Below are positions 14,259-27,484 of a stretch of DNA of 64,000 nucleotides, one piece after another. Below the pieces are notes generated by a model, which worked only from the letters and a program-made list of their open reading frames with translations, did no database searches and had not been told where the DNA came from. This DNA comes from Taenia hydatigena (Eukaryota > Platyhelminthes > Cestoda > Cyclophyllidea > Taeniidae), in assembly GCA_036345935.2 (NCBI GenBank), contig JADWOT020000001.1, positions 15,159,053-15,223,052 on the forward strand, in the 5' to 3' direction. Both the position numbers and the translations under genes were made by a program. Position 1 is the stretch's first letter; each line of letters begins with the position of its first letter.

Positions 14259-14640
14259 CTCCTTCTATAGGCAATTTCATTGTAGTGATCTACACGGGAC
14301 TGCGAATTTCACTCATTTAGCAGTCAATTTTGTTGCATTATTCTAAAAAAGGTTGCAACTTTCACTCCTTCTGTAGTCAATTCTATTGTATTGATATGCA
14401 CGAGACTGCAATTTTCGCTCCTTCTGTAGGCGATTTCGTTGTAGTGATCTACACGTGACTGCGGTTCTCCTTCCTTCTGCAGTCAATTTTGTAGTGCCCA
14501 TCTACACGAGACTGTGGTTTTTGCACCTTCTCTAAGCAATTTTGTCATATTGTTTTGCAAGAGCCTGTGATTTTCGTTTTCCTTTGGGCTGTTTCGTTGC
14601 ATTGGTCTATCCGAGACTGTGATTTCCGCTCCTTCGCTGA
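14259..14640 (+). repeat. 53-bp tandem minisatellite, seven copies plus a partial
   Basis: Six consecutive units of exactly 53 bases and a seventh of 52 begin around CTCCTTCTGTAGGCAATTT and include ATCTACACGAGACTG. They are followed by a 12-base partial unit ending at 14640. Units have diverged by substitution but keep their length, so unequal exchange is old or rare. The array follows a T-rich tract (about 14220-14258) and lies just upstream of the second HSP70 fragment. Confidence 0.92.
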
Positions 14641-14704
14641 ATGAACGCTAGCGATGGCGCTAATCTAGGCAGTGCACGCACTTGTGACCTATGTATGTAT
14701 GTAT

Positions 14705-14857
14705 GTGCACTGATTAGATATTCGAGTCGGGGTCTTTTACGTTCCAGTCAAAAGTTTACGCGAATGACTACTCAACACCGTAGGTTGAGACTCACCACGG
14801 CCTGTGAAATCACTGATAGGCATGGCATTGTCAATTCAACGTTAATCCCATCATTGT
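14705..14857 (+). repeat. segment shared by the 5' flanks of both HSP70 fragments, copy 2
   Basis: This matches 5805-5927 (minus strand) from GTGCACTGATTAGATATT to the start of HSP70 homology, with an insertion of about 25 bases around 14755-14785. The common junction shows that both HSP70 fragments descend from one already truncated or rearranged ancestor, or that this is native intron or 5' sequence. Confidence 0.75.
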
Positions 14858-14986
14858 GTGGAGATATTTAAGCAAAAGCACGAGGGCAAGGATTTGACGA
14901 CCAACAAGGATGCCATCAGCCATCTGAGGAAGTCGTGTGATGTGGCAAAAAAGATGTCGAGCTCATCCGAGCACGCATACATAGAT
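14858..14986 (+). pseudogene. HSP70 pseudogene, short fragment
   Basis: About 43 codons match HSP70 around residues 240-283: FKQKHEGKDL, then a degenerate version of the conserved RLRxACExAKxxLSSS stretch (HLRKSCDVAKKMSSSS), then HAYID. The homology stops at GATGCG, which is exactly where repeat element A begins. Everything after the beta-strand leading to the FEGIDF motif is absent. It is in the opposite orientation to the fragment at 4692-5804 and shares its 5' flank. It cannot be functional. Confidence 0.88.
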
Positions 14987-15469
14987 GCGAATCAACTGCG
15001 TTTAATTAGCTTGAAGACGCATCTGAGTCAAAGTCAACAGCATTCACGACGAGAAACGAGTATCTGAACATTTCTTGAGCATTTCTCATGTATCCACTAT
15101 TTAAAGAGGACCTTCGAGCACTTCCGACTCAGAAGCACTTTAAAAATTTGATGAAAGCAGCTACTCAACTGCTCTAGAGAAGTATGAATTCGTTCACAGC
15201 CATCGTATTTGAATGCCGAGACAGCTTGTGGTCGCGGGGAATACTATAACTGACTTATTTGGTCATAGTGTCACTTCAACTCTCAAAGCCTGCTATGCTG
15301 GGATGGGAGCAAAATATTCCCCATACAATTGTAATATGGATGCGGACAACATCTTGAATTTCCGGCAATGCAAGCAAATATGGAAGCATGTCTCTGAGTG
15401 GCGAGGATAACAATTGTAGTCGGGACTCGAGAAGGTGGGGTCATATTTATTAATGCTCTCGAAACAGCT

Positions 15470-15860
15470 TTCATTGTACACGTAATTCAGCAACTCTATC
15501 AAGTGTGGAAAAAATGGACCAACATTTCTTTCACTCAGATATCCCTTCTGACATCATTTTGCAGAAGGTGTGGGCGAAGAATTTCGTAACAATCCATCAG
15601 TAATGCAGGAAATTTCTTCTGTGTGGTAGCAGTTCGCACTTAATTCCAGTGACGGGCCTGCTGTTAAAATATCATCTAAAATGACAATACGCACTGACAC
15701 TTGGAAATTACAGAACAAATTATGTAGGGATTCCGCAACTGGAGATATTGGCTGATGGCGAAGTCGATGCCTCCAGGGCAATTCGACAATTTTCTTAGTA
15801 GTCACTTGCGTCATGTGTGCGCACTGCGTACTGCTGAAATCTGAAACCAACGCGTAACTT
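15470..15860 (+). repeat. beta arm of element A
   Basis: This is the inverted partner of 16035-16440. The two share, in opposite orientation, a stretch running from the CATCATTTTGCAGAAGG side through CAGCAGGC to AATTCAGCAGT. Together they could fold into a stem of about 350-400 bases with roughly 170 bases between the arms. Confidence 0.8.
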
Positions 15861-16034
15861 TGTAAACCGCCTTAACTACCTCTCACAAACTTTTACTGAA
15901 TTGGTGCTTGCGGATGTATTAGTATCTCCGTGAATTGACTGCAAGTGCCAAACTTAAACATCTTGCAATCATTCCTCGAGATGGCTTTAAACTACCTCAG
16001 TAGGTAAGGAATTGCCTTTTGTGATAATTGGATT

Positions 16035-16440
16035 TTAGAATTCAGCAGTATATAAGCCAACACTCATGACGAAAGTGACCACCGAGGAATTATCAAATTG
16101 TCCTGAAGGCGCCGTCCTCGCCATCTGCCAATATCTTTCGTTTGGAATCTCCACATTATTTTTCTGTGGCGCCCGAGTGGTAGTGGATATTCTTCTGTTA
16201 GACGATAATTCAACAGCAGGCTCGCCATTGAAATTAAGTGGATAAGCGTATGTGCGAACTACTACTGCGTGAGAACCCTCCAATCATCTCCCATAACAGA
16301 CGGGATTCCCTGCATTACCGTTGGAATGTTGCGAAATTCTTCACCAAAATCCTATTCAAAATGATGTCGAAAAAGACAGAAATATTGGTTCATTTTTTAC
16401 GCTTGATGCAGAGTTGTTGAAAATGCTGTCTCGATAGCAT
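16035..16440 (-). repeat. second (inverted) beta arm of element A
   Basis: The plus strand includes the frame CELLLRENPPIISHNRR, also present on the minus strand of copy C (38897-39079) and, more diverged, on the plus strand of copy B (36740-37003). This conserved frame shows the arms' orientation clearly. Confidence 0.8.
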
Positions 16441-18494
16441 CAATAGATAAGAACCCATCTTCTCGGTTCCTGACTTCAGTTGCTTAGCACAGGGGGGTTA
16501 AGTAAACGAGTTCTACAAATCACACGATAGTAATAGCGGACGGGTAAGGTGTAGACTAGTGCAGTCGCGGGACTCTTAGATTAGGTACGGGAGGGTGGCT
16601 ACTGTCTTTCTTTAAGACCTCGCGAGGCACCACCTTGCCAGATGGGATAAGCATTGCAAGACGCTACCGATTAAGTCTGTGTATCTTCTTTCCATCATCT
16701 CTATCCCCTTCCGCCTTGTCCATTGTATACAACTTCTTGATGACCGTCAACTCTGCCCTGCCCTGCTCTGCATAGTGCTTCTCTGCGTGTATAATGTAAT
16801 TTCTACATGAAAATTCGTATACATCGATGAATGATGCTCAAAGTATCTTACGATAGATGCAAAGGTAAATAAACTAAGTCTCCATCAAATGTTGAAGGAA
16901 AAGATCATGCCGAAATTATTGAAGAACAGCTTTTTTTAAGCAGGTTAAACCTCACCCTAGAATTCTCTTTGGACAAAAGGAGACATCGAAATCAGTCTTT
17001 AAACAACCAACAAGCGCATTGTATAGCCCCTCTCTGCAGACGGTTTTGTAGGCTGAAAGTATGATCACATAGAAGAATGTGGGGACCACCTTCATTATTT
17101 TCGACGCAACCGAAAAGACCAAACAAGTTCACTGCTGTCTTTCACAAGATATTGCCGCTACTTACCGCTCCTGGTTTGGTCACTTTCTTGTCCTCTAACG
17201 AATTCTGGTATAGCTCTACAGTTTAGCACAGCATTGTACAATGCATTACGCAGTAGTGCCATACATGCATCTCTCCCTTCTTCTCTTAATCCCTCATCAA
17301 CAGCAACAGCCCCTACGATGTCAGGTGCTTTCCACTATCCTTTTTTAATTGCCTTTTCCAACTGCGGTATGTGCTTTTCTTGTGCACACTGTTACGTGCA
17401 GTGTTTGTCGAATCATCTACAAGTTACTTTAAAGCATGGAATGGATCTCTTTCTCCATTGTCATGGCTTGCTGTCAATTCATTTGAATTACCTAAAAATA
17501 CATCTACCCAGATTTTGGTTAATCTTGACAGAGTTATTCATGAAAATCTATGAATTGCGGAATTCACAGAAACAACTTTGACGACTACTTGCTAGGTGGC
17601 TGAGGTGGGTTTCTCTAAAATGCCCTTTGGACGCATTCAAACCATGTAAAATAAATGTCTTTACAATTCCGGGGCTTGAAATCCCTCTAGTCCTGTAGAT
17701 GGGCAAAAAATTATTAATGAAATAGAAGGGATGCAGATACTGCGTTGACCCTTCATGTTAGACGCCACAAAAATCTACTGACCATTTGCCGTAGGAAAGG
17801 AACCAACGATTTCTCACAGATTCCCTGTAATTTTGAGATTTTGATTACAACGCTATTTTAAGCACGTGCGTCAATACAAAAGCCAGGCATATGCTGCAAA
17901 ACTTATTTAATAAGGGCAACTGCACTTTTAGCTTTTTGCGAGCAACATTAGAATTTAGTCTGTGCTAAACTGCCTTACCAATATTGACTGATACACTAAG
18001 ATGGAACTAATGTCAATCAACTTATAGTCGCAGTTATCCCTTAGATGCTTCCCATTAAATATGCATTGCTGCGGGGTGTATTTCGTTCCAGGTTAAAATG
18101 CTCTGTTTCTTGTTCTTCACGTTATTGCAATCATCTTGGCTGTTCGTTTGCATCTCGGGCTTGACTATAAAGACTAATTAGGATATTTTGCCTTTGTCGG
18201 GTAGTTGAACTCTGAGCCGTGCCAGTAGTACCAATCGCAATTGTTCGCCGAGTACATGCACATTGCATTCGAGTATTAAGTCCTCTTTGTCTTCAGAGAA
18301 GTCTCATGGCTCTGCATTACACCGGTGAGAGGGTTGCATAATTTGCACTTTGAACATTTCTTATTCCTGGGTCAATTTTTGTTTCGTTTTTGAATCTATT
18401 TGTCAATTGGTCAAACTCGAATTCAGGGAGGTCTGATACGATAGGCATTTTCAAACACCAGTTATTAAAAAATAGACCAATAAAAAAAAACATC

Positions 18495-21400
18495 AGAACA
18501 TTTCTTATAATTCAAAGCCATGTCTGCTCTTTATTTTGGCATGATTAAGTCATAACTACATAATCTGCTCCACTACTCCTCATGGAAGGTAAAGGCACCT
18601 GGTGTACCCCGTCTCCCTTACCTCCTTGAGTTGACGTGTTCGTGTTTTTTTTCCTCCCAATTGACATTAATCATTAGTTGAATCGTTACTTCACAGGACA
18701 ATGTGCTGCCTATCTTTCAAGTTGCGTCCAGTGCACCTTTAATTGGAAGAGGCTAATAGCATTGCTGCATTTAGCCCATTAACAACATATGGGCGACCAG
18801 TAGAATTTTTACTTTTTCCAAACGAAACGCAAACTGGGTTAAAACTGTAGCCCTACATATTTCCACTTCTCTTTTACATCCGCGTTCAGTTTTCTTTGAA
18901 GCTTCCAAATGACTGCCTAATGATAAAGCCAGGAGCAAGATTTGTAGCGTTTCGTTTAAATCAAAGCGTGCAACCTCAATTTCTTCTTGATCGCGTCCAA
19001 CTGGTTTTTGCTGAGTTGATTTTGGTTTACTTTTGTTAATTTATTTATGACGGGTTGACTTATTCCTTTGAAGCAGTTGGCCACTAATTAGGAATGCGCA
19101 CAAACTTGTTTGGGCATAGGAATTCGAATTATTTTACACAGGCAACTCAGTGCTAACACATTTTGCGACCCGTCGTCATGGGCCGCTGTGACTGCCTGTC
19201 TCGTTACACCTTCAGCTTGCTCAAGTCAATAGGAGCAATAATATCAAATGAAAGATTGCATCGACCCATGTTCTGCTCCAACAGAACATAAGCAGAACCC
19301 ATGTTCTGCTCCCAAATTCGTCTTACATTTTAAGATTGCACTTGTAAGAGTGGCTCAGCGCCCTTTTCATTCTGTAGTCATAACACCCTCAATCACGATG
19401 AAGGGTTGATTTGTCACCTTGGCTTAAGCATTGCCTCATCATTGCAGTGCAAGACGAGTGTTTTTGAGACAGGCTTAAACTGATTAGGAGTTCGTTAGTA
19501 CAAAATAATCATGGGTAACACAAAGGGCGAAGCAAACTGCAGTGACCTTTACCAAATTCTCACTGTAAGTCTTCAAACGTTAGTGAGAGTAGTGAAGATG
19601 TATGTAGCCATTATGACGCACCAATTATGTGGGTGATCATCTAGAAATACGACGTAGTAAAGTGTGCATTGTGTTGGGTTCCCAGTGATCCCGGTGAGTT
19701 TTTGTTATTACCAAAATAGAGGTAACGCCTGTAGAGAAAATGAGTCAAATACATTTGTGCAGACTTGTAAATTATTGCGGCTTAAAAGAGCATTATGAAA
19801 AAGAACTTTTTGCATTTTAATCCACAATCGTTGTACATGTGTACGTATATGTGCGTTGATATCAACGCACGGTGCGACTTTGTGCCTCCTCCTAATATTT
19901 TTGTGCATGCGTCGCATTGCAACCGTGCACAAGGCATGTTTTGGTGGAATTTAGAATTTATAATCTTTGTTGCCTCTACACATATGTGAAGTGTTAATGT
20001 TCAGCCATTAATTACTTGACTTATAGAATTCCTATCATGCACACATAAAACGATTTCGCCTCGACTTCAACGAAGGTGATTTCGAGGTGCCGTTCATAAG
20101 CCACAGAGCTATTCTAGCTGCCCCATCGGAGTGAGCATTTGTTGAGAAGGTGAGTGTGAATAAACACTCGATGGGATTATTCCATATTTGACGCGAATTC
20201 CCTTGTTTATGATATAATTCTCATCTTCATCGTTTAGAGGAATCAGAAGTTCATTAATTTTGCTGAAACCAGGTGCTAATGAATCTTTCATCATTGCGGT
20301 CATGTCAACAGCAAATAAGACTAATTTGACTGGAAAACATTAAAGCGAATAAATGCTTTTCTCACGTGGTGCATTCGACCATCACTTTGCTAGTATGATC
20401 ATCCTGGTTGCATTTTTGAATGGAGCAGAAAAGATTAGACCTCGATTACTACATGCTGTATAAAGGTCTACAGTCAGAAAGGCAGCAACGGCAAAAATGA
20501 GGCACTATTGCATTCCTTTCCGTCTCCTTTGCTTGCTTTACACCATCAAGATGCCACAACTATTTAAGATATTAGGGCTAGTATGGGGTCATCACAACAG
20601 GTTAGATAGTAGAAACAGATTTAATATACAATGTTCAAGGCATCAAATTTAAAATATCTGAAAAGAAACATGGGGTTGAAATATTTTGGGTGGAATAAAC
20701 GTGTTGAGACATTCGCCTATTTGTGTTTGGTGGAACCAAAGGTGCTTTCGTCACGAATAATGGGTAATTTACAGAGCGTTTGTCAAGCTCTCTTTATTTC
20801 TTTACTGAATGAATTGTAGATGTGATGACACTGACTACTTCTTTCATGGAGCCATGGTATTTGCATTAGAACTGCGTATTTTATCTTCACCACCTAAAAT
20901 ATTCGGTCTGCCACCTTTCCTAGCAACGTCGATTTCATCGAGCTAAAACTACGTTGGTGTGAAGCCACAACACTTAAAGAAACGTATGCGGAATTCTGGT
21001 GGTAGTAAATAAGATAAGGAGAGGTGCAGAGTTGGTTCTGTTTGTGTACCCTGATCTGCGTTCGATCACAAACTCATATAGGCGACTTGCAACTACTGCT
21101 AAACACTGGCAAAGAATACACGACAGTAGAGCAGGAACGTATTCGTCTGCAGTTACCAGTGGCTAGACACAAAGATACTTCCTCATCGTCTATCGCCACT
21201 GACTCTCACTGACCAGTTCTTAGGTCGACTGGACGAAATGCCATCGAATTTCATAAAGTAATGAGTAGGCGAGCTAACGTCACTGGCATTATTACGGAAA
21301 ATCTTACTCACAAAGTGTGCGTGCATCCCAGCTACTAAACTCCACCATTCCTAAATTTAAATTGGTCTGTTAATAACTAGCCAATGATACTGAAGCTCAC

Positions 21401-24400
21401 GTGTCTATATATGAAAGTGAATATTATGATTCGCAGCAATAGCCACGAGGCCGAAAGGAGGTAGGTTGTATTCATCATCACAAAACTCGACAGTTGTCTT
21501 ATGAATATTCTGTGTAAGAATATGAGATTTTATCGTAGCATGGCTATATTTGGCACCCCACTTCGCATATTCTTTTGCAACTTTACAACTACATCACAAC
21601 TTTTGCAGGGTTTTGATGTTATGCTTTTTCTAACGAAGGAACGAGGTCTTTTAATTTTTCACCCGTTTCTAAAGAATGAAAAATGCTGTGTTTCAATCGC
21701 GAGACCTGGCATTAATTCATATTTCTTTAATCACCTCTTGCTGGTAGGTGATTAAATGTAATCGCAACCGAACAGTGAACAAATGGACTTCACTGCAGGC
21801 GGCAACTTCGGTGCAAACTTACACTCCAGTGTACGTTGAGGCCGACTATCCTGAGCTGATGCAGCATGAACTGTGGACGCGCGTAGACTGCGATAATGAA
21901 CTAAGAATGAACAACTCATCGTCTCACGCACTTGGATTATGTTAACTGTCGAGTGCTCAACTGTGTTAACACATTCCAATCGACCATATCCATAGCAGCT
22001 TTTGCTATTGCGAAATGCATTTTCACTTGTATCCCCTTTTCTTGGTTGCCTTTGGCATTTGTGGATCCACACCACCAATTATTTGCCGTGTTGATTTGCT
22101 GCACAGCTCTTATAATGCAGGTTGAGTAGGCACAGAATGCACATTATGGGACAAAACTTTACGTTCCCTGTCAATCTAAGTTTCATCGCTTGCATGTGCT
22201 CAAACTAAGTTTAGTGTGCCTCCCTTTCTTCTTGCCTAGCAAAGCAGGAGATAATGACTTCAGCAGACACCAGCACAGTTTCATAACTCACATTTTGCCA
22301 TTAATTACGCAAGTCCCTCAACGCTTCAGGAATCATTTTTAACACTGCCTGCCAACTAAGCGAAATCGAATCACTCCAAGACCGTACGGCACTGCATCAC
22401 TGCAAGTTAGTTCCATTAGCTGTTTCGATTTCTCGCAAAATTGACGTTATGAAGCATTGTGTTGCCCTCTAGGCGTAGCACTGCCCTACGACCGATTCAA
22501 TGACCTTACTATTTTCAAAATTTTCTCCCAAGCATCCCCCACCTGTAGCGAATTCCTCCAAGCAGATAGATCGAGGACATCAGCAACGTTCGGCCATTGT
22601 AAGCGAGCGATTCATTGTGGACAACAGCGTCTGCAGCCCATCACAAGCACGAACAAAGCATAGTCTTTTAGGCATGGGTTTTTGCGCTCCCCAGATCTGC
22701 GAGTAGACGGTTTGAGAGAAAACAGTGATAAAATTTTTGACCCCTTAGCAACCGTGGTAACAAAAGCCATTCCCTGCCATAAGCCATTCTTTCAGTCAAT
22801 CACTCGACCAGCCATCCACCCTACACGAGCGTGAAGGAGATGCACGACCAACAATTACATGGCCTATCAATCCTACTGTGTGGCGTGTAAATGGCAGTTG
22901 TATGCCCAGCCTCCACAACGACAGCCATTTCGATGCCGACGTAGGAGTGAACCAATTATCTCATCGCTGCTGACACATGAATCTCGAATGAGATCAGACA
23001 AAAGTCATATGTTATTCTTTTTCACTCAAAATATGGAGGCCTCCCAAATGCGATGTCCTTCGGGTGGCTTATCATCACAAAAACCGAATCACTTAAGCCA
23101 GTTAATTACAGGCGGTACATTTTGATGCTACCTGCTACACCTATTCAAATGCTATACAAAAATGTTCGAAGAAGATCAGACCTCTACCTCAGCCTTGGAA
23201 CTGCATTACATTCCCATCGCTTTCAGCCCAAAGGTAACAGAAATCAAAGCATCGCATTGATACTGATGCACGTGATTCACAACGTGCTGTAACGGATTAC
23301 ACCAGAAACCGTACGAACTCTTCTAACCATCCGATGCATTACCAAGCACCCTAAGACTTGGTAACGGCAAAACTGAAGGCGGTAAGCGAAAAGACATTGT
23401 TTGACTTTGAATACACAAACGATAGATGATTTGCATAAGGTTGACGAATTTTTGGCAGCGGGTTATATCACAACCGCGGTGAAAAATCGGAACCAGTGCA
23501 ACTCAAAGTGCTCAAATGGAACTGAGAGATCCGGGCAATTTGAGTCACCCAATTGAGTTGCCTAAACACAAGTAAGTTGTACAATACAGTCATCCATATT
23601 CGACAATCAGACACCAGTTTCGATAGTTCAGACTCTTGGTCAATAAGGCTAACTAATTTTGAAAGGGTAAATCACGCGTAGAGTGATCTTTCAGATGCCT
23701 CACAGATGCTAAGACACAACATCGGCAAAGGAAAACCTGAATCTGCATCGAAGTAATAGCCAGCTGGCAAGAACTCTTCAGCAGCTTTCAGCTGACTCGA
23801 AGGAGAAAAACAAATATTTGGATGTTAAATTAATACTGACTACCGATTAGCAAGAAAAGTCTAATTTAATTCTAGCAAAACATGTTATGGGAAAGAGACA
23901 TACATTTCAGACAAAGCAAGTCTCAAGGTTCCTTTCTTTCCCTTCTCTAAAGCATTGATAAGCAACAAGAATCACATTTTTACCAGGTTCTGCCACCTCC
24001 AGAGCCTGTGCGACCGCATCCATAACCTCACGGACAGACCGTCAGTGATGTCCGAATTCGTGGTCGCAATGATAGTGCTGCAGCGAGAGGCTCAAGGTGG
24101 TAGAGAGTTGCAGGTTCAACAATGCGGTGTCGATCACTGCCTTTGCCCCATCGCATTTTTCGTCTTTATGAAAAGTAGGGTCACAGTGAAGTAATGGTGA
24201 ATAGGTAACGGAGTATAGAGGCATTATGTGAAGGAAGCAACTGAGCAAATGATAACGTTTCACAATGGCAAAGGAGAGTCACAAAAATTAATCCAAAGAT
24301 AAAAGCTAAAAGCCAACCGAAAATCAACATTCGCAAGTTAATCAACATGGAGGAACACACAATGGCTCAAAATTCGCACTTAACTTCCACGAGATTCTAC

Positions 24401-26700
24401 AAAATCTGTTCTTAGTGTGAAAATGACAAACCTTGTTGCAGCCCTCACCTCGAAGCAAAAACCTTAGCCCAACTGCACTACAATCAGCAGTCAGAGGAAA
24501 GTATCAACTTGATGTTGATATTAATTGATGCTTCCAATCAATAATCCTCCTCCTGCCTTCGTCTATCTTGAAAAGATTAGGATTATAATAAATTAAGAAA
24601 AATTGAGTGGTAACGTCAAATGCGCGAAAATCCAACTAAGGAAATAATCATGATATCGAATAGAAGGAGAGAGAACACTGCGGCTCTACGTGTTGTGTCG
24701 TCTTGCTTTTGTTCGGCTCAAATACCCACTACCGAAAACACGCCTAAATAAATGATTCATATAGCACGCTTTCAACAGGTTTACCACAGCAAAGTGCTTG
24801 ATTACTCCAATGCCATCGACAACCTTTTCATAAAAATAAGTGCATCTATTTACCAAAATAGTCCCACACCTGCCTCACCACCTTAAATTCGACCAAACTA
24901 TTAGAAACCGATAGGGAACCAGCAATATGAAATTGACATCTAGCTCATTTGATAAGCCAGGCCACCAAATGTGTTGCGTTGGTAGGGGAGGTGAACACTT
25001 ACTGTAGCTCCTACTGGGCGACAGTCATCAAAAAATCAGCCACACCCACGACTTAGTAGAGACGAGAAAGGTATCGATTGTTTGACTCCACGCGCTCACT
25101 AGTTGTTACGAGAATGTGGTTTGCCGCCTCGTCCAAGGAACGTCGAATGAAGTGCACGCTGTCAAAATCGAAGATGAAAGAGCGCAGGCCCTTTAGTCCA
25201 TCCAATCACTGCATCGTACAGAGCAGATGTACTCTTTAACCTAGGCAACCGAGAAACGGAGCGAGAGCGCCTTTCGAGGAGACTAAGGAGGTATCTTTAT
25301 GCAGAAATGCTTTTGACACCGTTTTAGCATTGACCAACTGCTGTTGGCGGGATGAAAGTTACCTACAACGAAATTGGATCTCCACATATAAAACCTACAT
25401 AAAGTAACAGGGTAGCCAGTTAGAACTTACACTTTGGTATTGAGGATAATAAATTATAATACATCTCCTTCAACTCCAAAACCGCGCGATAATCACCAAT
25501 ATTTGTTTCCACAATCAATGAAAAGATACATGAGATTCATTTGAACATTTTGAAAGCCCTCGAAAGTCGCACTTCTCCAGTTATTCGTCGAAGTCAGCGC
25601 GCAGTTTAATTTTTCATTAAAGTCAGCAGCAGTTGCCTGAACTAAAGCAAAGGAAGAGAAACATCAGGAACCGTTTATTGTAAACAAACCTTTACGGTTA
25701 AATGGCAGAATAACTACAAATTCACATTTCTTAACTCACTGACGCACTGGAGACCAAAATGAGGCTCAGAAACCTACGGCCTACAATTTTTGCATTATTT
25801 ACCAGTTTCACCCAACAGATTCGTCCGTACGTGTAAAATGAAGAATTAAGGCTCAAGTTTTCTCGTTTCCTCGCTTACATGTTCGGCGAACAGCGTTTTT
25901 GCTTTAGATTAGCAAATATTTTAGTGATTATTACATGGGAAAAGTCGGGTTGCCCACGCTGTTATAGTACTCATACCGGCAGATTAGATCGCATTCTAAT
26001 TGCTCATAAGCCGCCACATCTCCGGTTGAAACGTTAGTCCTTAGGGTGTGTTGACCTCTCGTTAATGTAGTGCACATGCAAGTTTTTAGTCGACACTCAG
26101 TCGTAGATTCAGCTTCGAAATGAGTTGGTGTTCGATTCTGACTCAGAAACAAAGAAATGAGATGTAGGAGTAGTGAAACTGTTTGTTCTGAAGGCTGTAG
26201 TGGGTTTTCATGTAGTGGAACTAAGTAACCCGAAGTCTTGAGCGCGGCTAAATTGCGTTCGTTTTAACAAGACTTTAAAAGAGCAATTTGAAACGTGTTG
26301 CAGGCAATGCAATTGTGAAACTGAAACTTATTCGATTAATGGTTAAACCATGCGTGGCATGCTGGTAAGCATAAGGTGGATTTAACAGGTGTGTTTAGTT
26401 GTGGCGCCTTCATTTCCTTATCGTAGATCGTTTGAGGCTGCAAAGGGGACGGAACAACTACTGACCCACTATTCGTGGCTTCTAAAAGTTTGATGAAGTT
26501 AAACAGGCTTTGACGAAGTAGGGCGTGCTGATGAAGCGAGAGTATATGTTGGAGGAGGTGAGCAGACATGAGAACGGAAACAGGTGGAACGTGCAACGCA
26601 AAGAACAATTAAGAACCAGCTGATAAGGTGCTTTGTTATCAGACAAAACATTGAACGAATTTAAGCAAATTTTCTCCTGCTTACTACAAGCAGCTTATAC
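18495..26700. other. long gene-free stretch
   Basis: I find no gene with recognisable homology. At 19264-19312 a 16-base direct repeat (ACCCATGTTCTGCTCC) occurs twice, 33 bases apart, and encloses an inverted octamer pair. Near 23985-24060 the minus strand reads SVREVMDAVAQALEVAEPG followed by a possible GTAAAA donor. It looks like an exon end, but is short and unplaced. Confidence 0.4.
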
Positions 26701-26701
26701 C

Positions 26702-26905
26702 ATGTTTAGTTCCATCTTTTTGGGATTCGCTTATCTGTTTGTTTGTTATGCAAGGGTCGGTGAGGAGCATAGTGACGAGATTGGACAAGAAGTTGAATTA
26801 CCATACGCTCGTGGAGTGGTTGATGTGTGGGTGGGTGCGCCAGTAGATTTAAGACTATATGGTCGGAAGTGCAGTCCTAAAATGGTTACTTTAATGGAAT
26901 TTTAG
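26702..26905 (+). CDS. candidate small secreted protein, unrecognised
   Basis: The ATG at 26702 has A at -3 and opens a 67-codon frame. The first 17 or so residues (MFSSIFLGFAYLFVCYA) look like a signal peptide. A short acidic to mixed mature part follows (RVGEEHSDEIGQEVELPY), ending with one cysteine and TLMEF. The stop is TAG at 26903-26905. Small secreted proteins are common in parasitic flatworms, but this one matches no family I know. Chance occurrence in a 64-kb window cannot be excluded. I see no promoter or splice site that decides the matter. Confidence 0.22.
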   Translation: MFSSIFLGFAYLFVCYARVGEEHSDEIGQEVELPYARGVVDVWVGAPVDLRLYGRKCSPKMVTLMEF

Positions 26906-27484
26906 TTTTTCACAGGCTGATGACGATTCATTTGTGTGTTAAGACCGCTGATACTAGACAATGTAACTTTAATTTCCGGTGTCATTGGTTAACGGAGGTC
27001 ACCGGTAGGTTGCACCTTATACGGTATCGGGCAGACGTGAGAAGCCTGTCATCGTAAAAAATTCTTCGTATTTGTCTTTTTGATAGGAAAAATAGATCGT
27101 CACCTCCACCGTCCAGATGCCTCGGTGGTTGTATGTGGATGGCATTGTGGTACACAAGACCTATGAGGAGGGAAGCAGGAGGGGAAGGTGTGTTGGATTT
27201 GTCGGTGGAGTTAAAGTTAACTACCTGGTCAAGAGTAGGCTTGAGACTGTTATTTAAATAAAGCTTGAATAATTCGCAGACAGCCAGCGTTGGAGTCCGA
27301 ATTGCCTGGGGTGCTGCGTGGCTACTGCTGATGTGATCGCGTTTGAGATACAGTGGGATATCGGTACGTGGGGTGCCGATTTGTGCTGAAGTGAGTTGAC
27401 AGCGTATTTATTCCTGCTCACCGATTATAGGGGATCCTCGAGTGCAGATCCTCTACCACTTTAATGGAACGTGTACACGCAACC

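Larger units (their letters stand above)
14984..18490 (+). repeat. composite repeat element, copy A (inverted relative to B and C)
   Basis: Compared with copy B, the order on the plus strand is gamma (14984-15450), arm beta (about 15470-15860), a short remnant of the centre (15860-16030), the inverted second arm (about 16035-16440), then the long X segment (16440-18490). The centre has lost most of the alpha segment between TTTACTGAATTGG and TGCTTGCGGATG near 15900. X ends in a run of nine A at 18482-18490. The left end abuts the HSP70 fragment. No terminal inverted repeat or target duplication is evident. Small frames inside match those in the other copies but are interrupted by stops. The family is unknown to me; it could be a retroposon, a foldback element, or a duplicated gene fragment. 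Confidence 0.85.

Noticed and set aside
17234..17581. Frames in segment X of the repeat, also present near 37728-38097
   Set aside because: Homologous frames exist in the copies, but in differing phases and broken by stops. They reflect repeat homology, not a gene.
24000..24060. Minus-strand SVREVMDAVAQALEVAEPG before a GTAAAA, considered as an exon end of a known enzyme
   Set aside because: It is only about 19 codons open in this phase and weakly like several unrelated helical proteins, so no identity can be supported.
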